Position numbers and translations under genes: made by a program | Part shown: piece after piece, positions 42,335-55,123 of the stretch | Layout of the letters: each line of letters starts with the position of its first letter | How positions within the stretch are numbered: position 1 is the stretch's first letter | NCBI GenBank assembly: GCA_026315105.1 | Contig: CM048744.1 | Location: 355,881,168 to 355,945,167 of the forward strand | Length of the DNA: 64,000 nt | Direction: 5' to 3' | From: Locusta migratoria | Lineage: Eukaryota; Arthropoda; Insecta; Orthoptera; Acrididae | Notes under the pieces: model-generated | The model's database searches: none | What the model was told of the DNA's origin: nothing | What the model saw: the letters and a program-made list of their open reading frames with translations, nothing else

Positions 42335-42615
42335 TCCTTAAAAAAGGGTGGAGTGATTGCGCTATCTCTGAAGGTCGAAAGCAGTAACAATTTCACTGGC
42401 CGTAAGTTTCCATTATTATAAACAATCACAGCATCATATGTAGGAAGGTTGACAATTGTAGATGATGACAGTATTGTCTTGGGTCATCACGTTCATACAC
42501 GCATTCGGATTGCGTGTTTTGCCATGGACACACAACCGTAGTAGGTCAGGAGTTGCCTAAACGTGGGCTTGAAAGCATTCATGATACATTCAGGAAGGCA
42601 TTTATTGTGGGTGGA

Positions 42616-42867
42616 CCGAGCGAGGTGGCGCAGTGGTAACGCACTGGACTCGTATTCGGGAGGGCGGTGGTTCAAGTCCACCCCCGGCCATCCAGATTTA
42701 GGTTTTCCGTGATTTCCCTAAATCACTCCAGGCATATGCCGGGATGGTTCCTTTCAAAGGGCACGGCCGATATCCTTCCCCATCCTAACCCAAAACTCCG
42801 AGCGTCAGCTCCGTCTCTAATGACCAAGTTGTCTACGGGACGTTAAACCCTAAGCTTCCTTCCTTCC
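42616..42867 (+). repeat. Second SINE family, full length, 13-bp TSD
   Basis: Starts CCGAGCGAGGTGGCGCAGTG, B box GGTTCAAGTCC, and ends CTTCCTTCC. TATTGTGGGTGGA at 42603-42615 and 42868-42880 is a perfect duplication. The best reference copy of this family in the window. Confidence 0.96.
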
Positions 42868-42880
42868 TATTGTGGGTGGA

Positions 42881-43860
42881 GGAATTGTTATCCCTGTGGG
42901 CCTACTGCCAGTAATTAATTATTCGTCTACGTGAACCTATGACATGGTGGTGACATATTCAGAACCACACAGCAAACTTCCTTCCCTTCTTACACCAATA
43001 TAGCTTAGAAATATGACATTTACAAAATTGATTCATTCAAGCATTTATGTTTATAGAGGACAAATAAAAAAAAATAATTTCACATGGCAAAGGTACCGGT
43101 AATAAGCTGAACAGACATCGCCAAAAAGACCAGAGTAATGTATCAAAGCCTTCTTGTCGTTTTGTTCTAAGATTTGCTTGCGAAACGCACATAATAATTA
43201 TGAAAATACGATTAAGACAACAGAAAACGTTGCGACTGGCGGCGTAGAAAGAAAACATGAAGAACGTAAATATTTTCTTTCCCCTTATCTAATGCGATTG
43301 ACAAAGTGAACCTCTGGGATATAGCTGTCAATTGATTTCTCCATTAAATGCAACCAAAATAAAAAATAAAAAGAAATCCTCCCTTAAGGCAGTGTAGCAA
43401 GGTGAGGTCGCTTCCACATAACGTGGCACTCTGCCCCGACTCGTGGAACACACGTTGCATATAGTCTGTCTTACAGGTCCAATGTGTGAACTATTTAACT
43501 ACGCCTAAGCCACTCATGTTTCAAACACGTGGTGCTGTTGATAAAGCGCAGTCTCTTGCGAGAACGTATGAACTTTTTGTCAGTGTTCCCGTTGCCATAT
43601 CCACACTGATGTACTTGTCCGTCATTGCCTCACAATACGCGACGCTATAGTTAGCCCATCTCCTCTTCTCTCCTTCCTCTGTACATCCTCCCCTCTCTTT
43701 CCACCTTCTCCTTCTCCTCGGTAAAATCTTTTCCAGTCAACGAAAACCTACATATATCTAGAAACTTTCGTACTGATCGGTAAAATGATTTCAAAATTTG
43801 CGGCAAGGTACCATCTACCAAGCACCATGTGGTGGTTTCGGAGTATAAAAACCTTCTCCA
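42881..43860. other. No recognised feature
   Basis: No TE, RNA or exon motif seen. Short ORFs lack motifs. Confidence 0.4.
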
Positions 43861-43869
43861 TAAAAGCAC

Positions 43870-44010
43870 GCTCTGGTGGCCGTACTCAAGTGCGTATAAC
43901 TCTGTGTGATCGTTTCTTGTATACATCCTCAACAATGTGCCAATAAAATTTACGTCTTCTGGGTCAACGCATTCACGGTGTTCTTTTTCCATTTTCCAGG
44001 AGTGTAGATG
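43870..44010 (-). repeat. Possible Tc1-like leader remnant
   Basis: On the minus strand CTCCTGGAAAATGGAAAAAG, TGTATACAAGAAACGATCAC and neighbouring words recall the 5' leader of orthopteran Tc1-like elements. This is from memory. The 132-residue ORF over it (43651-44049) is therefore probably not a gene. Confidence 0.25.
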
Positions 44011-44339
44011 AATTCTGTGCAGACTGATGCCGCCTTGATCTGCTGGCACACCGGCAGACGTTAGCGGCTTGCCACTGTGTTAAAAAGATTTATTTGTTCA
44101 GACTGCTAGCCTGTAACTAGCATATTGTTTTTCATCTTTTGTACAGCGTGAGCTCTCCTTTACTTCTGTAAAAGTCTCATGTGGTAATTTTACATTCTAA
44201 TGATATCTTACATAGTGTTGTCGAAATCTAGATCAATTTTGTAATTATTTCAAAGCAACATGAGGGGGGGGGCTACAATTGTCAATATTATTTCATATCC
44301 AGTTGCTGCATATACATGGTTCGGAACCCACGTTAACTG

Positions 44340-44440
44340 GCTGGGTAAGTCAGTTCGAAGGTCGGAGGAAGGCAACGGCACACCACCTCCAAACAGGACC
44401 ATGCCTAGTAAAGCACTGTGGTGTTCAAACCAATCTTCGG
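44340..44440 (+). repeat. Possible repeat fragment
   Basis: GGTCGGAGGAAGGCAACGGC followed by ACCACCTCC resembles a word common in orthopteran LINE leaders. No domain is present. Confidence 0.3.
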
Positions 44441-45019
44441 ATTATTGACTGCTTTACATTTTTTATACCTTGCTGCATATAAGGCTATGTTTAAAATTGT
44501 AACATTTTTTATTTCAGTTTCAGTTTGCAAGTAATTGGCACTCAGACTCTGACAGCTGACGCATTCGAGTTCACAGTTACCATTTCCCAATGACGCAGAC
44601 TTGTCCGTTTGAATTTACGTAATATACGGAACGGAGAATATTCGCACGTATATACGCAAATTTCAGGTTTTTACTACTTCTGATGCTATTCTAAAGATGA
44701 ATTTTTGTTATGTGTCACATGAAAAGTTATGCCGGACTGGGACTCATACCGTGGTCTACCTATTTTGCGGAAATAATGTATATAATATTCGCAAAAGCGG
44801 TAGAATATACACAATATATGAATATTAACCCATGCAGCGGATTACCACCAACGTTTGTTTCCATGGAACAGTCAACACCATAATAGAATGATGGCACATT
44901 CGAACGTTTTGGACAGAGTTTAGCTTTCCCATTGTGTTGTGATTTGGTAAACGAATTTAAATGAAGATACAAAGAAATTTACGACATTGTCTGCCAGTGG
45001 GTATTGAATGGGGAATTTG

Positions 45020-45145
45020 TGATCCTCCAGGATTCGAGCCCCAGTCCTTCTACTTACTAGAATGTGGCGCAGTCCACTAGGAACGCAGCGATCACCGCAG
45101 CCTTGCGATATACCCTAGTACGCCTCCCGTCAGACGTAAATTCTC
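45020..45145 (-). repeat. tRNA-like SINE fragment
   Basis: On the minus strand GGGGCTCGAATCCTGGAGG is a B-box region and GTGGACTGCGCCACATTCTA precedes it. CACAAATTCC ends it, like the 54.8- and 60-kb foldback families. Confidence 0.5.
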
Positions 45146-45302
45146 CACTTATCCACACACTACTGACGTAGTGCTCTATCTATTACCATCGAGCGACAAA
45201 TTAGCATTGATATAATTCTGTGTTCTTTAGCAGCTTAAATGGTAAATTTCTCTGTATGTTAACTGACAATAGCTACAGAATCAAAAATATAAGATAGAAT
45301 AG

Positions 45303-45307
<5 letters not shown>

Positions 45308-45362
<55 letters not shown>

Positions 45363-45394
45363 GGCAGACAGAGAGAGAGAGAGAGAGAGAGAGA
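45308..45394 (+). repeat. (CA)n and (GA)n microsatellites
   Basis: About 24 CA units (45308-45356), then about 12 GA units (45370-45394). Confidence 0.97.
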
Positions 45395-47405
45395 TAACTT
45401 ACATCAGTTTTCACTTGACAAAGGAATGCTTATTTGCTTATTGTTTTGAAATTTATGTCCATATGCGATGTAATAGGCTGGTATGAAAGCGGAATAGAAA
45501 CTATTTTCTTTCCGTGTTCCGGTAACATTTCATAGCGGTCATGTTGTAATTTGGCAAGAAACGAAATATGAACATGCGTTGCCGGCACGATCAGATAGCT
45601 GAAGCTGCGCTTACAGGCAGTAGAGAGACACCACTGTTCAGAGAGTACACCGACGCCCAGACAGGCCGCCCGTGCGTGTATCAAAATCAATGCTGTTTTA
45701 TTACCACGAAACGTAATATGACTTGCTAAGACCCACAGGGCAGGAAACAGCTTGACCGTTCTATTGTCCCGTGTGATACCACGAAGGCTGGATCGAAGAG
45801 CGCACAGCTCTGAGAAGCAGCAGAGAGGGGGATCCGCTGTAATGTAAGGCGATATCTGTGTGCAAGCAGATTACCACCGAGTGACGTCGCGCTGCACTCC
45901 AAAGAAGAAAAGCTAATCAGCGATTCCATCTAGGCGATGTGCCTGTTGAGAACAGATGATGAATGGCACAGCTCGATGCTCCTAATGAATTATTTTTCTG
46001 TAAGTCAGGAAAGTGCCTTTTTACACTAATGGAGGTCCCCAATTCTGCTGGCTGAATGCAACTAAATTATGAAAAGGAAGGGTAAAGAAGACCTCCTAAC
46101 CTTTAGCATAAAGGGCAACTGCCTATTACAGTTATACGAAGGTCGAGAGGGATGTGCAATTTCTGATTCTCGCAAAACAAGTACACTTATGTAACTACGT
46201 ATCTGCCGAAAGTTGACATAGGCAGGCAGTATCTGGCTAGAACACGAGTCACTCTTATACGAAGTAAAAACAACAGGCAGTCACTGTTAATAACGCTATT
46301 AATTGTAGAAAAGTACCAATTTCATTACGAAATATTTCAAGGAGATGGTCCACGTTAAAATTTCTGAATATTCTGTTTCTCATCATTGTTTTTCGTTTCA
46401 TGATGGCCAGAAAAGTCTTTGACTGCGCGGAAACTAAAGATTTCGAAATCAAGAGAAGGAGTGAAAATCGCTTCATCACGAACTACAGTGATCCGAACGT
46501 GACTAAGATAGACTTTTTTATCGTAAGAATATTATGTTTAATCTAAGTACCATTATCTACACACGCACTATGGTTGTGCCTCACTGACTGTACAACCAAA
46601 GACAATAAATAAAAAGTAATAATGTAGTTTCATGCAATTAAGACGTGTTAACCTAGCACAAAACACGTGATGGAGCGAAACAACTAACTGGATATGCTGC
46701 CTCCACGAATGATCGTGGCCGAGCATAGATGGCATGACGGAGACTGGAGCAGTTTTTCGACTCATAAAACTTTAAGCGTATCTTATGCATGCACGACAGC
46801 AGCTTGGCCAGACTAATCATTGTTCGTGCGCCTGTCGGGAATCATGCTGCGTAAGGTAGCAAGTGTAGTAAGAAAGAAATGTGTAGCCTACCGATTGAAG
46901 AAATGTGAGTGTCTAAAAATCGACGTCTGCAATAAATTTCTGTTGACGTTGACTGGAGAATACAAATGTCTTCGGTACTTATGTACAAACTGCGCTACAT
47001 TGCTGTTTCTTGTTGGGAATAACTCATTTAGAGACGAAACAATCGAAGTAAATCTCGAAGAGTCACAAATCGTTCACGGATACCGGTAGTAATAAAAATA
47101 CTATAGCAGTATTTTCAGCATTTGCAATTAGATTACTTTATTGATGTGAAGTAACATGTACTATTTCTACAGAAGATGCAAAGAATTAAATCCGAGCCCT
47201 GCTTCACCTAAGTGAGATATTAAGTCTGATATAAATAAAAAACAGGAAATTCTTAGTAGTGTGTCAAAATCTGTACTCGTTATGCAGGTACAAAATGTCG
47301 TCATTAATGGTACATACTTGTGTACTTTATGTGCATGATACCTAACCGCTACACAAATAAAAATTTAATTCGGGCACATTTCAAGAACGTAATTTCATTT
47401 TTTCC
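45395..47405. other. No recognised feature
   Basis: No TE or RNA motif. The minus ORF 45726-45929 (67 residues) is Ser-rich and codon-like, but no family is known to me and no splice sites support it. Confidence 0.4.
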
Positions 47406-47470
47406 AAAATGTTCAATGTTTGTAAACCTATTGGACCAAACTGCTATTGTCATCAGCCTATATAGTCCAG
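47406..47470 (-). repeat. SINE tail fragment
   Basis: AAAATGTTCAATGTTTGTAA, then TTGGACCAAACTGC, with no tRNA part. A 16-A run follows (47474-47489). Confidence 0.75.
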
Positions 47471-47960
47471 GCAAAAAAAAAAAAAAAAGGCGGAAGAAAG
47501 ATGTGAAGTTTTGAAACTTTGGAGAAACGCTCTTGGGGGATGTAGAAGTAAATAAAGAGAAAAATTATCTCGCCTACCAGAGCAGCTTCCCCCTCCCCCC
47601 GTCTCTTGATGTAATTAATTTTCTTTTTTTTAAGACTTTAAATAAACGGTTCATTTAATGAACTTATCTAGGGCCTCTATAACAGATAATATTTATGGTG
47701 AAATTCTACTCAGAGAACGTCAAATGCATGTTTATCAGGGTAATTAGTTTACGAGCGCTAAAATTTGAAGGTAAAAAAAAACCTGAAACATCTTTCAAAA
47801 CCTACTTTTATTTATAAGGAACAATTTTGTTTTATAGTCTTTTAGTTTAGATTTATGCAACCTTAAATTATTGGAATGAAAATAAATTTTCATGTAAATT
47901 AATAATTGATTAAAACACAAGGTATTTCTGTCACTAGTTACTTTGTTTATTGTACCTACA

Positions 47961-47993
47961 ACGCGTTTCAAGGGTGTAAATCCCCATCAAGTG
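47961..47993 (-). other. Penelope-like terminal motif
   Basis: On the minus strand CTTGATGGGGATTTACACCC, then TTGAAACGCG. The stem GGG.TTTACA.CCC lies between a decayed CTGATGA and GAAAC. A single copy. Confidence 0.35.
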
Positions 47994-48618
47994 GAATAAT
48001 ATTATGCTGTGTACATTTACGTTTTATGATAGGTTGACCTGTTGCACCGTCTAGAAGGGAAAATACAAAACAGAATGTAACTTTCTACAATTGTTCACTG
48101 AAGTTGAATGCAAACAGTTAAAAATATCATACCTCCAGTGGTTACAGGTCCCTTTCATTGTCATAACCTCAGTTATGTGTAATAAATCACAGCCACCATC
48201 TTTGTTAACTTCTAACAGACGCAAATAACTTAAATTAACGACATGATGCACCAAAGATGGACTCTAACATTTTATGCTTTAAATGGTAATAAACTTAAGA
48301 CGAGTATACAATGCACACTATAATATATTTGGGGCCAATATTGAATATAACATTTTATACAGAGATTGTCATACACTAAGAGCTTCAAAAACAATAACGT
48401 GTAGACAGATGAATTGACATGCTTTAAATGATGGTCTGATGACAGTTATAAATGCAAATTTTACTATTCAGTACACATCCCATCGAAAGGCAAAAAACTG
48501 GATATCATTGAGACACTCCAGATCTACATACACCAAAGCAAACATTACTAATACATCTTAAATGACAACATATGCAACAGTATAATCTCTGTCTTCGACA
48601 GCAGCCTAAGTCTGTAAC

Positions 48619-48645
48619 CCCCCCCCCCCACACACACACACACCA
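48619..48645 (+). repeat. Poly-C and (CA)n
   Basis: Ten C followed by about eight CA units. The interval 47994-48618 holds nothing recognised. Confidence 0.92.
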
Positions 48646-48710
48646 AACATACACCCATCCAATCATATGCACCAATTGTTAACCCCCAACATTGAGATAT
48701 GTTAAAATGT

Positions 48711-48890
48711 TTGTAAAGGTATCGGAGTCAACCTCTTGTCATTAGTCCGTAGTTTACAAACTACTTAAACTAAGGTAAACTAACCTAAGGACGATACGAA
48801 CACCCATGCCCGAGGGGGTCTCGAATCCCAGACAGCGAACGGCCACGCGCACCGCAGCATGGCGCTTCAGCGCGCACGGCTGTTAATAGG
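48711..48890 (-). repeat. tRNA-derived SINE, variant
   Basis: Tail TTTACAAACTACTTAAACTA, B-box complement GGTCTCGAATCCCAG and a variant head (GCACCGCAGCATGGCGCTTC) shared with the copies at 314 and 9652. Confidence 0.85.
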
Positions 48891-50282
48891 GGAGAGTGAT
48901 GAGTTTGTTTCTCTCCAGCTTCGGTTTTTTGGATCCATGTTGTTTCTCAGCCATAGTTGGACTTTTAGGTAAACTCGGTAAGAGTGGAGGTGTCCTGCAT
49001 CAGTAGTGGGTGGCAAACGAGAGAAGATGACAGTATTGTTTGCCTGTCCCACAAGTTCAATAAAACATTTAAATCCAGTAGCACTTGTCATCGTCAGCAC
49101 ACTCTACGTACGTCTCAAATAAAGCCACAGTGCTATATGATGAGCAGGAACCCATATTCGAAGCAATTTCAACAATGATTTTTGATCGCATTTTACGAAA
49201 CAAGTACACAAGTTCTGCAGCAGGTAGATAAATGAACGGGGCCTGGCATCTGACACAATCGCATGGGATATTGCTGTACTCTTTTTAATGGGACTGTCCA
49301 CTACTCTCTCTCTTTCTTTATTTTTTTTACGAAACCACATATATAAATGTAATGCACTTTGCTGGGTTCATGTTTTGGTGGAATCTATGTTCTGACAAGA
49401 ATATTACTACCTCAACGATAAGTAGAACAAGAGAGTAAAATAAAGTTTATTGAAAGCCTAGGGAAATAACGTGGCACGTCTCTTAAGATAGGTAGCGTGG
49501 TGCAATGCTGTCCATTTGCTTCTTAAACTGTTACTGATAAACTCTACGTATCAATAATTGTAAATATAAGTCTTATTAATATTATTATAGTACTGAAATT
49601 TGTCGGCTTTTTATCTGTAAGGGATATTGAAATTGCAATTACGGCGTTTGATTCTCCCAAGTCTCCTGAATCCATTCATATAATTGTATTTGCCGTGTGA
49701 TCATTCCCTGATTTTATATGGATTTTTATAATAATGTTTGTGGCTACATTGTATTTCAGTTGCAATCTGGAATAGCCGTCCTCGCTAAGCCAAGCGTTTT
49801 CGGTTTCCGAGAACATTTGGAAACCCTGATACCTGGTGTATCCCATTCACTAGGTCTAAACTGGTATCCGGTCGGCAGGGGAACTCAACATCCTGGCAAA
49901 ACCCGCCTTTCACATGGAATCAATCTGCTTCCCCCTGTATCTGGAGTATCACAGGGTTAACTACTCGTAGCCAGAGTTTAGCTATTTTTGTTCCAAACCC
50001 GATGTTAGATTATACGTACACTCTAGCGGTCAACGTGTCAGCAACTTTTCCCCAGCCAGCCTAAAGAAAAGCCGCACTCTTATTCCGCATGGACGGCTGT
50101 ACTGGCGGCCTTTGTCCCGTGCCTGCACTCTGCGCGCGTCAGTGCTGGGGCGAATGCTCGCTGTTGAGGACTTCAACCGTCCAGATTGTTGAAGATGTTG
50201 TCTGATTGGTACGCCGAGGAATAAACTTACAAGAAAATGGAGTACATTTTTAAGATACCACATTTCTACTTTGACTCCTGTG
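48891..50282. other. No recognised feature
   Basis: Mixed sequence without TE domain or RNA. Small ORFs only. Confidence 0.4.
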
Positions 50283-50294
50283 GTCAGCATGTTG

Positions 50295-50546
50295 CCGGCC
50301 GCGGTGGCCGAGGGGACTAAGGCGCTTCAGTCACGGTCTGCACGGCTACTACGGTCGGGGGTTCGAATACCCCCCTCGGGCATGGATATTTGTGCAGTCC
50401 TTAGTTGTAGCTAGTTCATAAGTAGTTTTTAAGTTTAGGGACTGATGACCCTGTAGTTAAGTCCCATAGACTCTACAAACATTTGAACATTTTTTTAATT
50501 TTTTTTTTTATTTTTTTTTTATTTTTTTTATTTTTTTTTTTTTTTT
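50295..50546 (+). repeat. SINE with long T-rich tail, 12-bp TSD
   Basis: Full head and tail, then about 60 bases of T with scattered A (50490-50546). GTCAGCATGTTG at 50283-50294 and 50547-50558 matches exactly. The retained long tail suggests a young insertion. Confidence 0.96.
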
Positions 50547-50922
50547 GTCAGCATGTTGTGTTGTTTCACTAAAATCTTTGATCATTTACTTTTGCTACGA
50601 GTTTGACATCATTTGTTTACAATACAAACTGATCAATTTGCGTTAATCCATCCACCTACCAGAGCCACGTGTTTTAAATAAAAAACACTGATCACTTGAA
50701 ACGATGGTCGTCCGTAATGGCGACTGCTTGACAGAACACTATTGTAAAGGAAAGTTTCTTTGTGCATATTGGAAAGTTTTGTTTTGTGAGTATATTTTCG
50801 TGTTTCTGATTGTTTCATTCGGCTTTGTATCCGTTTATCATGTCCCCAGCAAACACGACATGGGTGAAAACAGACGGGTGGTATCAGGTCCTTCATTATT
50901 GACGATATTGGCAACGGCAAAT

Positions 50923-51105
50923 CAAATATTTGTAAAGCTTATGGGACTGCGGAGTCATCAGTCCAACTTACAAACTACTTAAGAACTAGCTTATATTAAA
51001 GACGGCACAAACATGTATACCCGAGGCGGGATTCAAACCCCCGACGGGGAACAGCCTTGCGCATTGTAGCATAGCGCCTCAATGCTCTCGGCCTTTCTGC
51101 TGTGG
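50923..51105 (-). repeat. tRNA-derived SINE, variant head
   Basis: Tail CTTACAAACTACTTAAGAAC, B-box complement GGGATTCAAACCCC, and the head of the GACGGGGA subfamily also seen at 59.7 kb. Confidence 0.87.
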
Positions 51106-51315
51106 CTTCCTACAGTGCCCATACCCAACACCGTCTAGAGACAAGGCCTCAGCGCAGTCTGTGTCACATCACACATTTTAGGTCGCCATCGCTAGTTGAC
51201 TGGCTGACCACTATGAGGCAGTGGGCTGTGCCCCAGCAGCCAGCCAGTCAGCTAGCGATCACGGCTTACTCGGTGTGACCGACCTTACCTCAAGTCGATG
51301 TTTCCATAACTCAGA

Positions 51316-51511
51316 GCCGGACGCGGTGGCCGTGGAGACTGAGGTGCTTCAGTCACGGTCTGCACGGCCACTACGGTCGGGGGTTCCAATCCCCCCTCGG
51401 GCATGGATATTTGTGCCGTCCTTAGTATTAAGTAGTTCATAAGTAGTTTGTAAGTTTAGGGACTGATGACCCCGTAGTTCAGTCCCATAAGCTATACAAA
51501 CGTTTGAACGT
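51316..51511 (+). repeat. tRNA-derived SINE abutting LINE B
   Basis: CCGGACGCGGTGGCCGTGGA head, B box GGTTCCAATCC, tail to TACAAACGTTTGAACGTTT. It ends where the LINE B fragment starts. Confidence 0.92.
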
Positions 51512-51515
51512 TTGG

Positions 51516-52090
51516 TATTTTCGCGAGATATTCGTAGTAGGAAACAGTATATTGGTCGACTCCTCGAGAAACCTATTCTCTCTGAATGTCGATAGAAGCC
51601 CATAACGCGTTACAGAACGTCTTTCTTCCAGCCACTGGCGTTTGCCGGACACCTCAGTGACGTTTTCGCGCTTACTAAATTCACCTGCAACGAAACGTGG
51701 TGCTGTCCGTTGGATCTTCTCTACGCCTTGTATCAATCCTGTCTCGTACGGATTCCATGCTGATGAGCAATACACAAGCGCTGGCCTAGCGAGTGTTTCG
51801 TAGCCTGCTTACTTTGTTAACGGACTACACGTCTCAAGTTTTTTCGAATCAATCTGTCTCGCATCTGCCTTATCGGAAACTAATGTTGTACGGTCGTCCC
51901 ATTTCAAATCGCTCCCAGATATTTTATGTCAGTGTTTGTCCTTCTATTGAGTAGTTTAATAATGAAGGATTTTTCCGACTATGTAAACGCAACACTTGAT
52001 ATTGATGCTGAAGGTCTATTGCCATTCACTGCACCACGCTTCGATACGCTGCAGATATTCCTCCATTTTGCTATCCTTTTCTGCTTTGCG
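51516..52090 (-). pseudogene. LINE family B, internal fragment
   Basis: On the minus strand YCSSAWNPYETGLIQGVEKI and QRTAPRFVAGEFSKRENVTE match the thumb and C-terminal part of family B at 37.3 kb. Further upstream GSDLKWDDRTTL-like and CIYIVGKILH-like remnants appear in shifted frames. The catalytic domain is absent. A SINE bounds the left side. Confidence 0.8.
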
Positions 52091-52802
52091 ATTCTTCAGT
52101 TCACTACCCCATCACGTCAGACGGGAATCGCTTTTAAGAGAACGAACGCGCGATAATCGCGTTGGGGAGAGATCGGTGTGTGGCGAGGATGTTGCAGTGT
52201 GTCTGACTTCACTTGGCGTAACTTGCGTGTTACAATATAAAAGACATGGGAACGGGCGTTATCATAAAGCAGCTAGCAGCTTCACCCCTTGTCGCAGTTA
52301 TGACGTTAAACATTCATTCTTCTCTAATGCATATCTGCCGGTGTTTGCCGAACCAAGAAAGAATTACAGCACTTTGATCCTGTTGGGACGCATTTTTAAT
52401 AACGTCGCCACAGTCCATGCTTCCGCATGTACTGCACGCATGCAAGACACGAATACCGCACATATCCCTTGCCTATATGTCGTGCGTACATTCCCGTGCC
52501 GAAGCCGGGATAAGCTGCTGTCACGCGATCGCACGGAAAGTTTTTGATCATATCATTGTAAGAACTGTTATTGACAATGGACTTCCGGGGCACAGTAGGG
52601 TAATGAGCTAAATTATGGCTGTCGAAAAATCGGAAAATAAGGGTCTTTATGTGTTGGAAATGTTACAGGCGGACGCTGGAACTTTAAGTGGTCTGATAAG
52701 GTAAGAAGAGAGGCACTTCAAAGAATAGATAGAGATAGGAAAATGTGCACAACACTGACTAGAAGAATAGGCACAATGATAGGACGGCTAATATAAGTGA
52801 AT
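52091..52802. other. No recognised feature
   Basis: A 183-residue open frame (51996-52547, plus) overlaps the antisense of LINE B at its start. Its remainder has no motif I know. Confidence 0.35.
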
Positions 52803-53000
52803 GCCGCGGTGGAGTGGCCGAGCGTTGTAAGGCTCCTAGCTCCGGAGCGCGCGGTTGGTCGCCGTCGGAGGTACGAGTCCTCCTTCGGGCATAAGTGTTT
52901 GTGTTGTCCATGGCATACGTTAGTTTAAGTCGTTTTTAAGCCTAGGGCCTGTTTACCAACGTAATTATGTCCTTTAAATTTACAAACATTTGGACATTTT
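52803..53000 (+). repeat. Leu-like SINE, diverged
   Basis: TGCCGCGGTGGAGTGGCCGA head, B box AGGTACGAGTCC, end ACAAACATTTGGACATTTTT. The diverged boxes suggest age. Confidence 0.87.
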
Positions 53001-53200
53001 TTCTTCACTAAATGACTTACGTATAACTACCTGTTCACACTTTAAGCGTTGTTGTTAAGGTCTGCTTATCTAGGCTCTATCTGTGTTTCTTCTTTGTCTC
53101 GGCCTGTAATTCATTTATTGTTTTGTCAGTCATTTGTCTGGTATGCTGCTTATTTGCTCTCTCTACCTTTCTATGTATTTCTGCATATTTGCAACATACA

Positions 53201-53338
53201 AAGAAGGATGAACGAAGATTAGGATTTAACGTCCCGTCGATAGCGTGGTTGTTAGAGACAGCGCACAAGCTCGATTTTGTTGTTGTTTTTAAGGATGGGG
53301 AAGGAAATCGACCGTGTCATGTTGAAACAAAGACCTTG
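53201..53338 (-). repeat. Second SINE family, tail fragment
   Basis: GATTAGGATTTAACGTCCCG to GGAAGGAAATCGACCGTG is the reverse complement of the tail of the 42-kb SINEs. The tRNA-like head is missing. Confidence 0.8.
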
Positions 53339-54817
53339 CAATAAACGGCGCTGCTGTCGCGAGATAATTTGAACCTGCATAAATCTATTTAAGAAAGGAA
53401 TTAAAAGTACGTATACTCTCTTCCCATTTATATTTCTCAGGCATACAAGTAGCCCTACTACTTGTGTTCAGAGATAGTTATTCTTGCTTAACAAGCTGTC
53501 AGTCAAGACAATATCTGATTTTGAATGAAATAAATAATAATACTGGTAGCTGTTAGAAAAGAGCTACTTTAGGCAGTACTGGTGGACAGGAAGTTCCAAA
53601 TGTTTCATTTTAGGTTGTGTAAAATGACTATTGGGGGGACGAGGTCGGTTACCTCACTGCAGTTCGAATTTTTGTTTATGAATTTAATATTAGCAACTTG
53701 TAACACAGAATTTAAAGGCCAAGTGAATTTTATCCATTATGGATGTTGAAGGTTTAAAGGTCATCTGCTCTACACGTAGGTATAACAACTGACAGGGGTT
53801 TTCAGAGCTGTGTATAGTTCCGTATATGAATGACACATAGCCAGACTGGATGCGCGTTGTGAAGCTGAACCAAAGGGCGGTAGTTGCTGACTTTTGAGCA
53901 GTTCACGCTACTGTAAGGTATTTGACTTACAACATTAAAAATACTAATATATGTGCTAGTTGCCCTAATGCTAATGTTACGTGCACTTAGTTAAGAAAAA
54001 AGTTATGGCATATTTCGTGGTCTTAAAAGAATTTGGTAGTGGCTGGTTGCTGTATTCACAAGGTAAGACGCTATTTTAGTTATTTATCTGATAGGGTATT
54101 TCATTTTCACAGTCAATTTTTAGCAATAGCTGTTTCAGGCTGCTCTGCTTCCTTTTTGATGGTATAAAATATCTCAATATTGGAGAATGCAGCACTCAAA
54201 CAAAGACGTAAAGGTTTCTGAAACTTTTCCGAAATTAATGTCTCTACAAAAGTTTCACTATCTAGACTATACTGAGAAAGTGCCAAGGAACAATGTCTGA
54301 CGATAAATTCCGTTCATTTGCTGCACATAGAACGCTAAAAAAATTAAAGGTTATAATTCGGTTTGGTTAGGAAGAAGAAAATCTGTTGGCCGATTTCTAC
54401 ACCGTATGTGTAATAAATTTACACACAACCGATAATTGCTGGGTATTCAAAGAGTGTGAGCTGTTTTGTAGTTATATATTTAGATGAGACATAGTTTTCG
54501 CGACTTAACTGGATGAATACACACGCTAATCAAAAGAGTGTTACGCACACTTAAAGTTCGCACGGAATTTTACCACCATAATGGCCGCCGAAGCGCTCTT
54601 CAATTTCCCCGCTGTTCGCTGTCAGCCGCTTACGGAATTGTGGGGCCTTGTGTTGAAAGAAACCATCCTGCCGTTTACCTGAAGCGTTTTAGAGAACTCG
54701 CGCAGAACGCAGATCCAGATGTCTGGTGCCAGGTTTGAACCGCTTCGCCGTCCTACCAAATGCACATCCAATGTGCTAACCACAGCACCACACAGCTTGC
54801 TTGAAACATACACTTTT
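53339..54817. other. No recognised feature
   Basis: AT-rich without motif. Confidence 0.4.
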
Positions 54818-55052
54818 CTGAATGAAATAAATCGCAATTACGATCAGTTATGGCATCACTGTAGTTGGTTTAGATGGAATACCAAAGTGCGGCGAATGAA
54901 AATTTGTGCCCGGCCGGGATTCTAACTCGGGATCTCCTGCTTACTAGGCAGACGCGTTTACCACTCCGCCACCGAGGACACAGTGACCAGCCCGACTGCA
55001 GAGGACTCTTCCATGCACGTCTCCCACCACACCCAATTGCGATTTATTTCAT
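54818..55052 (-). repeat. tRNA-like element with 25-bp inverted ends
   Basis: On the minus strand GGTGGCGGAGTGGTAAACGC (A-box form), CTGCCTAGTAAGCAG and a decayed B box lead to CGGCCGGGCACAAATTTT. The ends TGAATGAAATAAATCGCAAT and ATTGCGATTTATTTCATTCA are perfect complements, at 54820 and 55029. Confidence 0.75.
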
Positions 55053-55123
55053 TCATTGAACGCTGTAACGTCGTCAATATATATAAAATTGTATACACTT
55101 TTCTGTCTGTACATTCGTAATAA

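Noticed and set aside
43651..44049. 132-residue minus-strand ORF
   Set aside because: Part resembles a Tc1-like leader rather than protein, and the C-terminus is low-complexity Glu/Arg sequence.
51996..52547. 183-residue plus-strand ORF
   Set aside because: Its first part is antisense to LINE family B and the rest has no motif.
54890..54990. Possible genuine tRNA gene
   Set aside because: The B box is decayed, no clean acceptor stem was found, and related sequences are dispersed with common 3' ends, so it is SINE-like.
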